This document shows positions 7,676 to 15,046 of a stretch of 33,330 nucleotides of DNA, in pieces. The stretch comes from an uncultured Pseudomonadota bacterium (lineage in GTDB: Bacteria > Desulfobacterota > Binatia > Binatales > Binataceae). The stretch covers positions 1 through 33,330 of the forward strand of contig CALAOW010000202.1 in assembly GCA_937889395.1 (NCBI GenBank), in the 5' to 3' direction. The stretch's first letter is position 1. The number at the start of each line of letters is the position of its first letter. The notes beneath the pieces are model-generated. The model saw only the letters and a program-made list of their open reading frames with translations, searched no databases and was not told where the DNA came from. A program made the position numbers and the translations under genes.

Positions 7676-7902
7676 GATATGTGATTGAAAACGTCCTCAT
7701 CCGTGAGATAACCGTGCGCCGCGGCAAACGGCATCGCGCGCTGGCGCAGCTGCTCGAACCGGAGTTGAGCAAGGTGCCGCTTCAGCGCCGTGCGCATCAC
7801 TTCGCTTCGCGTGCGTCCTGAACGCCGGCAGACTTCGTCGAGAATCGGCGCGAGATCGTCGTCGAGCCGAACCGTTATAGTGCTTCCTTTCATGTGTGAC
7901 AT
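7672..7902 (-). CDS. Ribbon-helix-helix antitoxin
   Basis: This is a 76-residue protein. Residues 5-50 form a ribbon-helix-helix (CopG/Arc-type) DNA-binding fold: the strand STITVRLDDDL, then two helices around VCRRSGRTRSEVMRTALKRH. The C-terminal tail (AAAHGYLTDEDVFNHIS) is the likely toxin-binding part. It overlaps the PIN toxin by four bases. Two in-frame ATGs are possible (7902 and 7893), neither with a clear ribosome site. Both lie within a palindrome (7892-7912), as expected if the protein represses its own promoter. Confidence 0.87.
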   Translation of the reverse strand: MSHMKGSTITVRLDDDLAPILDEVCRRSGRTRSEVMRTALKRHLAQLRFEQLRQRAMPFAAAHGYLTDEDVFNHIS

Positions 7903-7912
7903 AGTAACACAT
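7892..7912 (-). promoter_or_regulatory. Probable operator of the toxin-antitoxin pair
   Basis: The arms ATGTGTGAC (7892-7900) and GTAACACAT (7904-7912) are inverted copies with one mismatch around ATA. The site covers both candidate start codons of the antitoxin. Ribbon-helix-helix antitoxins usually bind such short palindromes to repress their own operon. The binding is an inference. Confidence 0.45.
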
Positions 7913-8026
7913 CAGGATCGATGCTCTCAAGCGCGAGGTGGAGCGGCAGGGGGCGGGTTTATTTGGGGGCGCGCGCGTGATGAAATCTTTGGCAGGATCG
8001 AAGGGGTGCTGCGGGGAATCATTAGC

Positions 8027-9148
8027 GTGGAATCGGAAAATATTCGGCGTCACGAGGCGCTTGAATCGCGCGCGCCGGCGCTATCTGCCCCCGCGGTCAT
8101 GCTCGAGCCTCCGCCGGGCCGCATCCTGGTCAAGGAGGTCAACTGGCTGGGCGACCTGGTGATGAGCACGCCCGCGCTGCGGGCAATCCGCCGCGCGTGG
8201 CCGGGCGCGCATCTCGCGGTGCTGATCAAGAAGGAACTGGCGAGCTTCTTTGACGGGGCCCGATGGCTCGACGAAGTGATACCGTACTCGGTTGGGCGCG
8301 GTCTTTCCGGGTTTTTCGATCGGCGCAGAATTGTCGGAGAAATCCGCTCGCGGCGATTCGACCTGGGAGTGTTGTTTCCGAACAGTTTCGAGTCGGCGTT
8401 GTGGATCGCGATGGCCGGAATCCGGCGGCGCGCCGGATTTGTCGCCGATGCGCGCGGCGCGATGCTGACGCTGAAAGCGTCGCCGCCGCCCGAAGCGGTT
8501 ACCGGCCACCAGGTGAATTATTGGCTCGCGATGGTGCGCGCGACCGGCGTTTGCGTTGCCGAAACCCGCGCCGATGATTTCGGAATCGACGTCCACGGAC
8601 CGCATCGCGAGCGGATGCGCGAATGGCTCGCGGCGAATCGCAAGCGTCCCGGCCGTCCGGTCTTTGCGATCGCTCCCGCGGCGGCCTACGGACCGGCCAA
8701 GGAATGGCCCGCGGACAGCTACGGCGCGCTGATCGATTTGATCGCACGTCGCGAGGACGCCGAAGTCGTGCTGGTTGGCGCGTCGTCGGAGCGCGCGAAG
8801 TGCGAAGAAGTTGCGAGGGCGAGCAAATCGGGCGCGATGATCGCAGCCGGGCACACCAATGTCGGCGAGCTGATCGCATTGTTGTCGCTGTGCGACGGGT
8901 TCATCGGCAACGATTCCGGCTGCATGCATCTGGCGGGAGCGCTGGGAATTCCGACCGTCGCGATTTTCGGATCTACCAATCCCAGTCGCACCGGGCCGCT
9001 GGGACCGAAGACGCGCGTGATTTACCGCAAGCTCGAATGCAGTCCGTGCCTGGCGCGCACCTGCCGCTTCGGTCATTACAACTGCCTGACGCAAATCGAA
9101 CCGGCGGAGCTCGCCGACGCAATCCTCGCGATGCGCGCGTCGCGTTGA
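8027..9148 (+). CDS. waaF: Lipopolysaccharide heptosyltransferase II family (GT9)
   Basis: The C-terminal half has the WaaF/GT9 pattern: GPAKEWPADSYGALIDL, VGASSE, the donor-binding segment FIGNDSGCMHLAGALGIPTVAIFGSTNP, and a Cys-rich stretch CSPCLARTCRFGHYNC typical of heptosyltransferase II. The N-terminus VKEVNWLGDLVMSTPALRAI matches the acceptor domain of the family. It adds a heptose to the inner core of LPS at the cytoplasmic face of the inner membrane. The start is uncertain: GTG 8027 follows GGGGA, GTG 8006 follows AGGA, and ATG 8099 lacks a ribosome site. About 373 residues from 8027. lpxD follows 48 bases later, so the two envelope genes may be co-transcribed. Confidence 0.85.
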   Translation: MESENIRRHEALESRAPALSAPAVMLEPPPGRILVKEVNWLGDLVMSTPALRAIRRAWPGAHLAVLIKKELASFFDGARWLDEVIPYSVGRGLSGFFDRRRIVGEIRSRRFDLGVLFPNSFESALWIAMAGIRRRAGFVADARGAMLTLKASPPPEAVTGHQVNYWLAMVRATGVCVAETRADDFGIDVHGPHRERMREWLAANRKRPGRPVFAIAPAAAYGPAKEWPADSYGALIDLIARREDAEVVLVGASSERAKCEEVARASKSGAMIAAGHTNVGELIALLSLCDGFIGNDSGCMHLAGALGIPTVAIFGSTNPSRTGPLGPKTRVIYRKLECSPCLARTCRFGHYNCLTQIEPAELADAILAMRASR

Positions 9149-9196
9149 ATACTGAAGACTGAAAACTTTCATTCACCGGAAAACCAAGGCATCAAG

Positions 9197-10216
9197 ATGA
9201 AACTCAAGGAACTCGCATCGAAGCTGAAACTCGAAATCCGCGGTGACGGCGGCGTGGAGATTTTCGCGCCGGCGCCGATCGAGGCCGCCGGTCCCGGCAT
9301 GATCGTCTTCGTCGCGAGCGCGAAGTACGCCTCCGTACTGCAATCCAACGTATCGGCGGCGATCACAACCGCCGAGCTTGGGGCGGGCGCGAAATGCGCG
9401 ACGCTGGTCAGCGCGAATCCATACGCCGACTTCGCCCGCGTACTTGAGATTTTCTTTCCGCCGTACCGCCCCGCGCCGGGAATTGATCCGCGGGCTTCAG
9501 TGGCGCTTGACGCGACGATCGGTCCCGACGCGTCGATCGGCGCGTCGGCGGTAATCGGTGCGGGCGTGACGATTGGGCGCGACGCGGTGATTCATCCGAA
9601 CGTTACGATTTACCCCAACGTGCGCATCGGCGATCGCTTCACCGCGCACAGCCAGGCCTCGATTCGCGAAGGCACGGTGATTGGAAATCGGGTGACGATT
9701 TTGAACGGCGCGGTAATCGGCGCCGACGGTTTCGGGTTCGTCGAGGAAAAGGGCGATTTGATCAAGATTCCACAAGTCGGCAGCGTAACAATCGAGGATG
9801 ATGTTGAGATCGGCGCGAATTCGACGGTCGATCGCGCGATGATGGGGGCGACGGTGCTGCATCGCGGCGTGAAGCTCGACGACCAGGTGCATATCGGGCA
9901 CAACTGCGAAATCGGCGAGTACTCGCGATTCTCGGGGCACGTGGGAATCTCGGGCTCGACGCGAATCGGCAAATGGTGCCTGTTCGGCGGACAAGCGGGA
10001 TGCACCGACCATGTGACGATCGGCGATCGCGTCATGGTCATGGCGAAGGCCGGCATCCACCACGACTTGCAAGACGACGCGATCGTCGGGGGCATCCCCG
10101 CGGTGGACGTGCGCAAGTTCCGCCGCTACGCCACCGTGCTGACGCGGCTGCCCGAAATAATTCGACGAATGCGCGCGCTGGAGCATCACGTCGGCATCGG
10201 CGGCAACGAGGCGTAA
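9197..10216 (+). CDS. lpxD: UDP-3-O-acylglucosamine N-acyltransferase
   Basis: The 339-residue protein has an N-terminal uridine-binding domain (about 1-95) and then a left-handed beta-helix of hexapeptide repeats (about 98-290), such as IGPDASIGASAVIGAGVTIG. The catalytic His is H235 in VHIGHNCEIG, followed by the FSGHVGISGSTRIG segment. A short C-terminal helix closes the trimer. LpxD transfers the second 3-hydroxyacyl chain in lipid A synthesis, so the organism makes a lipid-A-containing outer membrane. It is not in the common bamA-skp-lpxD-fabZ-lpxA cluster but behind a heptosyltransferase. Organisms often carry several lpxD-like genes, so this may not be the only one. Confidence 0.93.
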   Translation: MKLKELASKLKLEIRGDGGVEIFAPAPIEAAGPGMIVFVASAKYASVLQSNVSAAITTAELGAGAKCATLVSANPYADFARVLEIFFPPYRPAPGIDPRASVALDATIGPDASIGASAVIGAGVTIGRDAVIHPNVTIYPNVRIGDRFTAHSQASIREGTVIGNRVTILNGAVIGADGFGFVEEKGDLIKIPQVGSVTIEDDVEIGANSTVDRAMMGATVLHRGVKLDDQVHIGHNCEIGEYSRFSGHVGISGSTRIGKWCLFGGQAGCTDHVTIGDRVMVMAKAGIHHDLQDDAIVGGIPAVDVRKFRRYATVLTRLPEIIRRMRALEHHVGIGGNEA

Positions 10217-10357
10217 TAATCGCCGGCGGGCGCTCGAGCGGTGGCATCCTTACGCCGGACTCATCTATCTTCATCTGATTGTGAACGGACTCGCCGACGA
10301 CGGCCATTTCGCGCAATCGACGGCCGGGTAAGTGTCTGGAAGACAGGAGGTTCCTGG

Positions 10358-10750
10358 GTGCTCGCGTATTTCCTGATTGCGATTGGCAGTGCGCTCGGCG
10401 GGATGGGACGGTATTTTTTTTCGGGCGTGATTACCACGCTCACCGGCGGCACGTTTCCATACGGCACGATGTTCGTAAATATCACGGGATGCCTGGTGAT
10501 CGGATTTTTCGCGACGCTGACCGGCCCCGACTCGCGCCTGCTGGTCAGTACGCCGGCGCGGCAGTTCGTAATGGTGGGAATCTGCGGCGGCTACACGACG
10601 TTTTCGACTTTCTCGCTCGAGACGTTTTACCTGATGCGCGCGGGCGAGTGGATGCCGGCGGCATTGAACGCCGCCGGTTCGGTTCTGCTGTGCGTGCTGT
10701 CAGTATGGCTGGGCTTCCTAGCAGCCACGGCGCTTAACCGGGGGGTGTAG
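10358..10750 (+). CDS. crcB: Fluoride exporter CrcB/Fluc
   Basis: The 130-residue protein has four transmembrane segments (about 1-20, 33-52, 65-88 and 98-122). The family motifs GGMGRYFFSG, PYGTMFVNITGC and GGYTTFSTFSLE contain the Asn, Thr and Phe residues that line the fluoride pore of Fluc channels. It works as an antiparallel dimer in the inner membrane and lets toxic fluoride leave the cell. The start is the GTG at 10358, set by a perfect AGGAGG (10345-10350) seven bases before. Earlier in-frame codons encode an unrelated Arg-rich stretch. The next gene (DUF190) starts two bases after the stop. I looked for a fluoride riboswitch in 10217-10345 and did not find one. Confidence 0.92.
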   Translation: MLAYFLIAIGSALGGMGRYFFSGVITTLTGGTFPYGTMFVNITGCLVIGFFATLTGPDSRLLVSTPARQFVMVGICGGYTTFSTFSLETFYLMRAGEWMPAALNAAGSVLLCVLSVWLGFLAATALNRGV

Positions 10751-10752
10751 CG

Positions 10753-11097
10753 ATGCAAATCCCACGCGATGCGGTGTTGCTCAGAATTTTTATCGGCGAG
10801 AGCGAACGCTCGGGCGGCAAGCCGCTGTACGAAGCGATCGTGCTGAAGGCGCGCGAACTTCAGCTCGGCGGCGCGACCGTGCTGCGCGGCCCGATGGGCT
10901 TTGGCAAATCCAGCCATCTGCATTCGGCGAAAATCCTGCGGCTGTCGGAAGACCTGCCGATGGTCGTCGAGATCGTCGATAGCCAGGCGAAGATCGACGC
11001 GTTCATGCCGGTGCTCGACGAGATGATGGGCTCGGGGCTGATCACGGTCGAGAAGGTGCAGGTACTACAATACGGCGAAACGAAATCGAAAAGTTGA
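10753..11097 (+). CDS. DUF190 family protein, partner of CrcB
   Basis: The 114-residue protein fits DUF190: IPRDAVLLRIFIGESERSGGKPLYEAIVLKARE, then GATVLRGPMGFGKSS and LPMVVEIVDSQAKIDAFMPVLDEM. The fold is expected to resemble PII-like signalling proteins (ferredoxin-like). DUF190 genes commonly sit beside crcB, and here the spacing is two bases, so they are surely co-translated. A regulatory or accessory role in fluoride export is a reasonable guess but not shown by the sequence. The GGGGGTG before the start overlaps the crcB stop. Confidence 0.88.
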   Translation: MQIPRDAVLLRIFIGESERSGGKPLYEAIVLKARELQLGGATVLRGPMGFGKSSHLHSAKILRLSEDLPMVVEIVDSQAKIDAFMPVLDEMMGSGLITVEKVQVLQYGETKSKS

Positions 11098-11103
11098 GCC
11101 GAG

Positions 11104-11125
11104 TTTTTCAACATCATCCCAGGAG
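11104..11125 (+). promoter_or_regulatory. Leader motif TTTTTCAACATC plus AGGAG ribosome site
   Basis: This is the same arrangement as at 1283-1304: TTTTTCAACATC (11104-11115), 5 bases, AGGAG (11121-11125), 7 bases, start codon. It fixes the GTG at 11133 as the start of the RidA-like gene and begins only seven bases after the DUF190 stop. Confidence 0.5.
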
Positions 11126-11132
11126 AGAAGAC

Positions 11133-11534
11133 GTGGAAAAAAAGTATATCAACCCCGATACCTTGCTGGCGCCGCGCGGCTATACGCATATCGTGACGAT
11201 CGCGGGCCCGGCGAAGTTGATATTCATTTCGGGCCAGGTGGCGGTTGACAAGGAAGGCAAGTTGGTGGGCCCGGGCGACTTGAAGACCCAGATTCGGCAG
11301 GCGGCCAGGAATCTGAAAGCCGCGCTGACGGCTGCAGGAGCCACCGCGGCGGATATAGTCAAGACCAATACTTACATCGTCAACTACAAGCAGTCTGACT
11401 ATTCCGCGATGCGCGAGGCGCGCTCGGAATTGTTCGGGGACAGCGAGCCGCCGGCCTCGACGCTGGTCGGCGTGACGTCGCTGGCGGTCGAGGGGCTGAT
11501 GGTCGAGATGGAAGCGATCGCGGCGGTGAAGTGA
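11133..11534 (+). CDS. RidA-like (YjgF/YER057c/UK114) protein without the catalytic Arg
   Basis: The 133-residue protein, starting at GTG 11133, has the chorismate-mutase-like RidA fold: IVTIAGPAKLIFISGQVAVD, NLKAALTAAGATAADIVKTNTYIV, and the C-terminal VEGLMVEMEAIAAVK. True RidA enzymes remove reactive enamine/imine intermediates made by PLP enzymes and need an Arg in the PARSxV motif. Here the matching stretch reads PPASTLVGV, with no Arg. That points to one of the Rid subfamilies that lack deaminase activity, with unknown role. The neighbour downstream is a PLP-dependent aminotransferase, which suggests a functional link. The gene may end the crcB-DUF190 run. Confidence 0.85.
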   Translation: MEKKYINPDTLLAPRGYTHIVTIAGPAKLIFISGQVAVDKEGKLVGPGDLKTQIRQAARNLKAALTAAGATAADIVKTNTYIVNYKQSDYSAMREARSELFGDSEPPASTLVGVTSLAVEGLMVEMEAIAAVK

Positions 11535-11545
11535 GCGTAGTATGT

Positions 11546-11551
11546 TATAAT
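11546..11551 (+). promoter_or_regulatory. Possible -10 element before the aminotransferase gene
   Basis: TATAAT occurs at 11546-11551 in an unusually AT-rich patch (11540-11568) between the RidA-like and aminotransferase genes. No convincing -35 box lies at the right distance, so this is only a candidate. Confidence 0.25.
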
Positions 11552-11618
11552 TTCTTACAATTTGACGCGTTCTAACAGCAACGTAAACGCTCGTCATATC
11601 TCATCGGGGGAAGAGACG

Positions 11619-12878
11619 ATGAACAGTATCGAGGAACGCTATCGCGCGGCGACCGAAAAATCCGCGCAACTCACCAAGCGCGCCGAGCGCGTGATGCCCG
11701 GCGGGGACACCCGCACCACCACTTACTATCGGCCCTACCCGCTCACGCTCAAGCGCGGCGAAGGTCCTTTCGTTTGGGACGTTGACGGCAATAAGTACAT
11801 CGATCTGATTGGCAACTACACCAGCCTGGTTCACGGCAACGCTTATCCGCCAATCGTCGAGGCGGTGAGCAAGGCGGTTCGCGACGGCAGCTCGTGGCCG
11901 GCGCGATCGGAGGCGCAGATCGAGCTGGCGACTGTGCTGTGCGAGCGCGTCGAATCTGTGGATCGCGTGCGATTTTGCAATTCAGGGACGGAGGCCGGGA
12001 TGCTCGCGGCACACGTCGCGCGGCGCCTTACCGGCCGCAAGCTCATTCTGATGGCGCGCTACGGCTATCATGGATCGTACGACGATTTGGAAATCGGGCT
12101 GGCCGGTCAGGACGGCGAACGCACGATGCTCGCCGACTTCGGCGAGGCGACTGTGTTCGAGGCGCTGCTGTACGAGCGCGGTTCGGAGATTGCTGCGGTG
12201 TTCCTCGAGCCGATCCTCGGCTCAGCGGGCATCGTGGAGCCGCCGGCCGAATTTCTCGGGCGCGTTGCCGAAGCGGCGCATAGCGCAGGTGCGATGTTCG
12301 TCGTCGATGAGGTGATCACGCTGAGGCTGGCCGAAGGCGGCGGGCAGCAGATTTTCGACGTCAAGCCGGACCTGACGATGTTCGGAAAGATCATTGGCGG
12401 CGGATTTCCGGTCGGAGCGCTCGGCGGCAGCGAAGAAGTGATGTCGGCGTTCGATCCGCGCAATCGCGGCACGATTTTTCATTCGGGCACTTTCAACGGC
12501 AATCCAGTCACCTGCGCGGCCGGGGTCGTGTCGGTGCGCGAGCTGACGCAGGCGCGAATCGACAAGATGGCCAAGCAGGCCGAGCGCCTGGCCGCCGAGC
12601 TCACGCGCGCGGCGGGTCAGGTGGGGCTGCCGTTTTCCGTGCGGCATTATGGATCGCTGATGAACGTGTTTTTTCTCAAAGAGCCGCCGCCCGCGACGAT
12701 CGCACGCGAGGACGCCCGCGCGATCGCCAGCTTCCATCTGGCGGCGCTCAATCAGGGTTTGTTTCTCGCGCCCCGCGGGATGATCGCGCTCTCGACCGTG
12801 ATCACTGACGAAGTCCTCAGCGAGATTTGCGAGCGCGCTGCGAAGGCGATGGCCGACGTCGCGCAAGCCGGCGAGTAG
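11619..12878 (+). CDS. Class III PLP-dependent aminotransferase, glutamate-1-semialdehyde aminomutase-like
   Basis: The 419-residue protein, from ATG 11619 behind GGGGGAAG, has the fold-type I class III pattern. It has RVMPGGDTRTTTYY at the N-terminus, RFCNSGTEAGMLA for phosphate binding, FVVDEVITLRLAEGG with the PLP-pairing Asp, and K257 in FGKIIGGGFPVGALGG, which forms the Schiff base. GTFNGNPVTCAAG follows. It is closest in style to HemL and related aminomutases. However, many relatives with the same look act on other amino acids, and no haem genes are nearby, so hemL is not assigned. The RidA-like protein encoded just upstream fits a PLP-enzyme context. Confidence 0.88.
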   Translation: MNSIEERYRAATEKSAQLTKRAERVMPGGDTRTTTYYRPYPLTLKRGEGPFVWDVDGNKYIDLIGNYTSLVHGNAYPPIVEAVSKAVRDGSSWPARSEAQIELATVLCERVESVDRVRFCNSGTEAGMLAAHVARRLTGRKLILMARYGYHGSYDDLEIGLAGQDGERTMLADFGEATVFEALLYERGSEIAAVFLEPILGSAGIVEPPAEFLGRVAEAAHSAGAMFVVDEVITLRLAEGGGQQIFDVKPDLTMFGKIIGGGFPVGALGGSEEVMSAFDPRNRGTIFHSGTFNGNPVTCAAGVVSVRELTQARIDKMAKQAERLAAELTRAAGQVGLPFSVRHYGSLMNVFFLKEPPPATIAREDARAIASFHLAALNQGLFLAPRGMIALSTVITDEVLSEICERAAKAMADVAQAGE

Positions 12879-12907
12879 CCGCAAGCATCGGCGTCTCAGT
12901 GCAGGAG

Positions 12908-12945
12908 GCGCGCGCGGCAAGTCCGCGTGCGCACTCCGCATTTTT
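12908..12945 (+). terminator. Probable terminator after the aminotransferase gene
   Basis: GCGCGCGCGG (12908-12917) pairs with CCGCGTGCGC (12923-12932) around CAAGT with one mismatch. A run of five T follows at 12941-12945. The T run is eight bases from the stem, so efficiency is doubtful. Confidence 0.35.
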
Positions 12946-12988
12946 CACTTTCCCCCTTTCCCCTTTTTCACTTTTTCACTTTTTCACT
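12941..12988 (+). repeat. Period-8 TTTTTCAC tandem repeat in a pyrimidine tract
   Basis: Three exact units of TTTTTCAC run from 12964 to 12987. One more unit sits at 12941-12948, and C/T-only sequence lies between. It fills the convergent gap between the aminotransferase and mscL genes. Scattered single or double units of the same motif, on either strand, lie in other gaps (228-245, 14884-14893, 28650-28663, 32893-32900). Confidence 0.65.
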
Positions 12989-13010
12989 GCCGGGAGATGC
13001 TGTTCACTGT

Positions 13011-13451
13011 TCACGCCGCCTTCAGTTCCGACGTGCAGTGCGGGCATCGCGTGGCGCCGAGCGGGATCGCGCTCAGGCAATATGGACACTCCTTGGTGGT
13101 GGGTGGCGCGGGCTTTTCGCCGACGAGGTGATTCACCCATTTGACGAGTAGAAAGACCGCGAACGCGATTATCAGGAAGTCGATGATCGTGTTGATGAAC
13201 AATCCGACGTTCAGCGTCGGTGCGCCCGCAGCCTTCGCTGCCGCGATGGTCGGGTAATGCTTCGACGAAAGATTGATGAACAGGTTTGCGAAATCGACTG
13301 CGCCGAGCCCCAGGCCGATCGGCGGCATCAGAATGTCGTTGGTAAACGAGGTTACAATTTTCCCGAACGCAGCGCCGACTACGAAGCCGACCGCGAGATC
13401 GATCACGTTGCCCTTAATTGCGAACTGCTTGAACTCTGAGAGTATCGACAC
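13011..13451 (-). CDS. mscL: Large-conductance mechanosensitive channel MscL with a C-terminal zinc ribbon
   Basis: Starting at GTG 13451 behind GGGAGG, the 146-residue protein begins [21 protein letters not shown], the conserved amphipathic N-terminus. The first membrane helix follows ([20 protein letters not shown]), then a periplasmic loop and the second helix ([21 protein letters not shown]). It opens under membrane tension to release solutes during osmotic downshock. In place of the usual charged helical bundle the C-terminus has two CxxC pairs (C122/C125 and C136/C139), a rubredoxin-like zinc ribbon. Longer start choices add an unrelated Arg- and Cys-containing stretch and lack a ribosome site. 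Confidence 0.92.
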   Translation of the reverse strand: MSILSEFKQFAIKGNVIDLAVGFVVGAAFGKIVTSFTNDILMPPIGLGLGAVDFANLFINLSSKHYPTIAAAKAAGAPTLNVGLFINTIIDFLIIAFAVFLLVKWVNHLVGEKPAPPTTKECPYCLSAIPLGATRCPHCTSELKAA

Positions 13452-13635
13452 GATGCGCCCTCCCTTAGCCGGCCAGATTGGCGAGGAGCCTCGCTTACAA
13501 AAGCATCGCGGCACTCGGATGTAAACCGGTCGGCAATGCGCGCCGGTCAGGCGCTTTGGATGGACGATTCAGAACCGAAGAGGCGGTCGCGCGCGAGTCG
13601 AGTCTCGGACTGATGTCAAGCGCGTCGCGAAGAAA

Positions 13636-13761
13636 TTATAGCGTCGCTACGACAGACGATGACGCAATTTGGGTCATGCCTGCGTTCGCTGCTGCCATTA
13701 CTGTCCCAAACATGATGACTGAGCAAACGATCGCGGCAAAGATAAAGCCGGCGGTTTTCAT
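13636..13761 (-). CDS. Possible 41-residue secreted or membrane peptide
   Basis: This short frame starts at ATG 13761, behind AGAGGA six bases upstream, and stops at TAA 13636-13638. It begins MKTAGFIFAAIVCSVIMF and continues GTVMAAANAG, which looks like a signal peptide with an AxA-type cleavage site near residue 25. About 16 residues would be left (MTQIASSSVVATL at the end). It lies between the desaturase and mscL genes on the same strand. Nothing identifies its role. The good ribosome site and the clean signal-like start argue for a real gene; the length argues for caution. The rest of the gap 13452-13836 shows nothing else. Confidence 0.4.
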   Translation of the reverse strand: MKTAGFIFAAIVCSVIMFGTVMAAANAGMTQIASSSVVATL

Positions 13762-13836
13762 GTTCATTCCTCTAACAAGGAATACGAACCGCGGGACCGT
13801 TCGTTACGCGAAAAAAAGCCCTTGTCCGCTTGGCGA

Positions 13837-14760
13837 TTATGCCGCCCTGGCTATCAGATCTTTCGCGTCGGGCTGGCTGGCTGCGCCCCTCGGCGTGCCA
13901 TGGCGAACGTCGGTGGCGAGGCCGAGCTTCTCGAGCGCCAGGATGACCACGTAACCGGCGTCGGGCTGGCGCCAGTTCCATCCCAGACGCGCAGAACCGG
14001 GGCGCGCGTGATGGTTACGATGCCAGTTCTCGCCCTGCAACAGATGCATCAGCGCGAGCCATCTTACGTTGCGGCTGGAATCCTGGCCCACCGTGATGCC
14101 CGGTTCGGTGTGGCAAACGCTGTTGACGAAGCATTGCGCGTGCAGTGCGAAGCACAAGCGGATCGCGCCCAGCCAGAAAAATGCGGCCGGACTGAAATAC
14201 AAACCGCCAACGTATGAGAGCGCGAGGATCGGCACCTGGAACCATCGCCAGGCCCGATACGAGAGTCCGCTGAGATCGGGGCAGTAATGAGCGACGTCTG
14301 GCTCGTCAGCCTGCCAAAGCCATCGTAGATGCGCCCACCAGAAACCGCCCCAAATCGGGCTCGAGATGTCGTCGGGGGTGTCAGCCTTGGCGTGATGCAG
14401 GCGATGGCCGGCGGCCCAACTGGTCGGCGCGCCGGAACCGTTGAACATCGCGAAGAAAATCAGCACTCCGCGCGCCCACGGATTCAGCGTGAGCGAGCGA
14501 TGCGTGATCGCGCGATGGTACCCGACCGTGGTGCCCAATCCGCCGATGAATACCAGCGCTATCGCGCCGAGCAACACGCGCCATCCGGGAATCGGATAGA
14601 GCACGAGTCCAATCGCGGCGGTAACATGAATGAGGCAAATCCAGATCAGGACCGAAAGGTCGCGCCCCGAGGCGGCCTGCCACCATGGCATCTCCCACGG
14701 CGCGGACTTTGTGATTTTTTCTGTTTTTGTTGTGCTCGTCGTCGTGAAAGATGCTGCCAT
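13837..14760 (-). CDS. Acyl-CoA/fatty acid desaturase, delta-9 type
   Basis: The 307-residue membrane protein starts at ATG 14760 behind GGAGAG. It carries all the His boxes of the stearoyl-CoA-desaturase-like family: HRAITH (82-87), HRLHH (119-123), NSVCH (H217) and HRNHH (247-251), which hold two iron atoms. Hydrophobic segments lie at about 35-55, 60-80, 95-110 and 175-205. It inserts a cis double bond in a saturated acyl chain using oxygen and electrons from a redox partner, adjusting membrane fluidity. The oxygen need fits the oxidase genes at the right edge. It is a single gene, with no ferredoxin or reductase beside it. Confidence 0.92.
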   Translation of the reverse strand: MAASFTTTSTTKTEKITKSAPWEMPWWQAASGRDLSVLIWICLIHVTAAIGLVLYPIPGWRVLLGAIALVFIGGLGTTVGYHRAITHRSLTLNPWARGVLIFFAMFNGSGAPTSWAAGHRLHHAKADTPDDISSPIWGGFWWAHLRWLWQADEPDVAHYCPDLSGLSYRAWRWFQVPILALSYVGGLYFSPAAFFWLGAIRLCFALHAQCFVNSVCHTEPGITVGQDSSRNVRWLALMHLLQGENWHRNHHARPGSARLGWNWRQPDAGYVVILALEKLGLATDVRHGTPRGAASQPDAKDLIARAA

Positions 14761-15046
14761 TCGTCTCTCCACTAATCGTATTTGCCCGCACCACCGCACA
14801 CGCCGGTTTGGCTGCACGGATGATGATGCTTCGGCTGACAGGCGCGCCTGCGTGCGCATTCCTGAATGCCGCCAGGATCAGCACATTTTCACTTTTAACC
14901 GGAATGCCTTTGCGATTATAAGGCGGGGAGCGGAATGTGCTTGCCGTCGCCTTCAATAGAGAGATTACAGGATAGCGACGCTCTGCGCTACATCCGATTG
15001 CATGAACACGGCCAGGCGCGCTTTGTCATTGGCGAAGGCGTGCGGT

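Noticed and set aside
10217-10357. Fluoride riboswitch before crcB
   Set aside because: The expected GGCGATG-like start and the paired CTGATGACTCCTAC-like end are not present, and no matching pseudoknot could be drawn.
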